Below, piece by piece: positions 63,559-64,000 of a DNA stretch of 64,000 nt. This DNA is from Sphingomonas zeae (GTDB lineage Bacteria > Pseudomonadota > Alphaproteobacteria > Sphingomonadales > Sphingomonadaceae), in assembly GCF_014197135.1 (NCBI RefSeq), contig NZ_JACIFA010000009.1, positions 89,699-153,698 on the forward strand, read 5' to 3'. Both the position numbers and the translations under genes were made by a program. Each line of letters starts with the position of its first letter. Position 1 is the first letter of the stretch. Below the pieces are notes generated by a model. The model was not told where the DNA came from. It searched no databases and worked only from the letters and a program-made list of their open reading frames with translations.

Positions 63559-64000
63559 GTGCGCTACGATCTGAACCTGCTGCCGATCTTCGTGGCGTTG
63601 ATGGAGGAGCGCAGCGTCACGCGGGCCGCCGAGCGAATGGGCATGACACAGCCCGCCCTGTCTAATGCCCTATCGCGTCTACGACTGATGCTTCAGGACC
63701 AACTGTTCGTCCGCGAGCGCTACGGCATCCAGCCGACCCCGATCGCGCTTGAACTCTCACCGCTGATCGCCGAGGCACTCGCGCAGCTTGACGACGCGGT
63801 CCTCGGTCAGCAGGCCTTCGATCCCGCACAGGCCGAACGGCTCTTCACCATCGCGCCGAACGGCTATGTCGAGTTCGTCCTGGTCCCCGCTGTCGTGGCG
63901 CGCCTGGAGAAGGTCGCGCCCGGCATCAAGCTCCGCCTGACGCCCTACGGCAACGATCTTGTGGAAACAGGCGTCGTGTCGGGCACGACGGCGCTCGTGC
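63559..64000 (+). CDS. LysR-family regulator, 3' end outside window
   Basis: It starts with a GTG at 63559 (RYDLNLLPIFVALMEERS), and about 147 residues are visible before the window ends. The HTH is ERSVTRAAERMGMTQPALSN, and the effector domain begins near residue 90 (LFTIAPNGYVEFVLVP). It is divergent from the DJ-1/ABM/SDR operon, which it probably regulates. Confidence 0.88.
   Translation, partial: MRYDLNLLPIFVALMEERSVTRAAERMGMTQPALSNALSRLRLMLQDQLFVRERYGIQPTPIALELSPLIAEALAQLDDAVLGQQAFDPAQAERLFTIAPNGYVEFVLVPAVVARLEKVAPGIKLRLTPYGNDLVETGVVSGTTALV

Overview
The window is high-GC DNA. Its protein families point to an alphaproteobacterium, most likely a sphingomonad: an EcfG-type stress sigma factor with GGAAC-N16-CGTT promoters, a LexA box of the GAAC-N7-GAAC form in front of imuA-imuB-dnaE2, RPA-family and RepC replication initiators, and a strawberry-notch methylase/helicase. 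The middle third looks like a plasmid or megaplasmid backbone. The flanks are accessory metabolic, stress and efflux cargo. Taxonomy and replicon type are inferred from gene content only.

Layout. 1-942: 3'-truncated ParB-like partition gene. 1355-6920: sulfite-handling locus with two different molybdenum sulfite oxidases (one Tat-exported and paired with a c-type cytochrome, one without an export signal), a TDT/SLAC1-type anion exporter, a LysR regulator and an MgtC-like membrane protein. 6972-10130: DUF305 - beta-propeller - ECF sigma - anti-sigma operon with a candidate ECF promoter. 10224-12087: a fluoride riboswitch controlling a CLC-F-type fluoride antiporter and a DUF190 protein. 12444-22892: methylase/helicase gene facing an SOS mutagenesis cassette (imuA, imuB, dnaE2) across a LexA operator. 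23129-26826: an oxidoreductase, a Toprim primase-like protein, two HNH proteins and SSB. 26932-29676: replication module with RepC, an RPA-type RepA and two clusters of 17-bp iterons flanking repA. 29871-31667: a four-gene regulator/membrane operon of unknown role. 32208-39538: recombination and conflict region with a DUF3800 protein, a large nested inverted repeat, a tyrosine integrase coupled to a proteasome-beta-like protein, a frameshifted GHKL ATPase/nuclease, a VapBC-type pair and a serine recombinase.

39646-51842: envelope and stress cargo. It holds a DUF4403 lipoprotein, a DUF4142 protein behind an EcfG-type promoter, a MarR-regulated HlyD/MFS/outer-membrane efflux operon preceded by two thioesterases that share a 15-bp operator motif, an MCE protein, a TetR regulator, a UbiB-like kinase and an EcfG-type sigma factor with its own EcfG-type promoter. 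51990-56615: SDR and aldo/keto reductase, DUF892 protein, and a RES/Xre toxin-antitoxin pair. 56616-64000: gene remnants, TetR with a divergent quinone-oxidoreductase-like gene, class III alcohol dehydrogenase, a uvrA stub, and a redox operon (DJ-1/PfpI, two ABM monooxygenases, SDR, a 58-residue protein) with a divergent LysR gene cut by the window end.

The most noteworthy items are the complete fluoride-response unit, the dual-initiator iteron replicon, the GHKL-nuclease split by a frameshift, the proteasome-like protein coupled to an integrase, the long cruciform-forming repeat at 33406-33472, and the shared operator of the thioesterase/efflux cluster.
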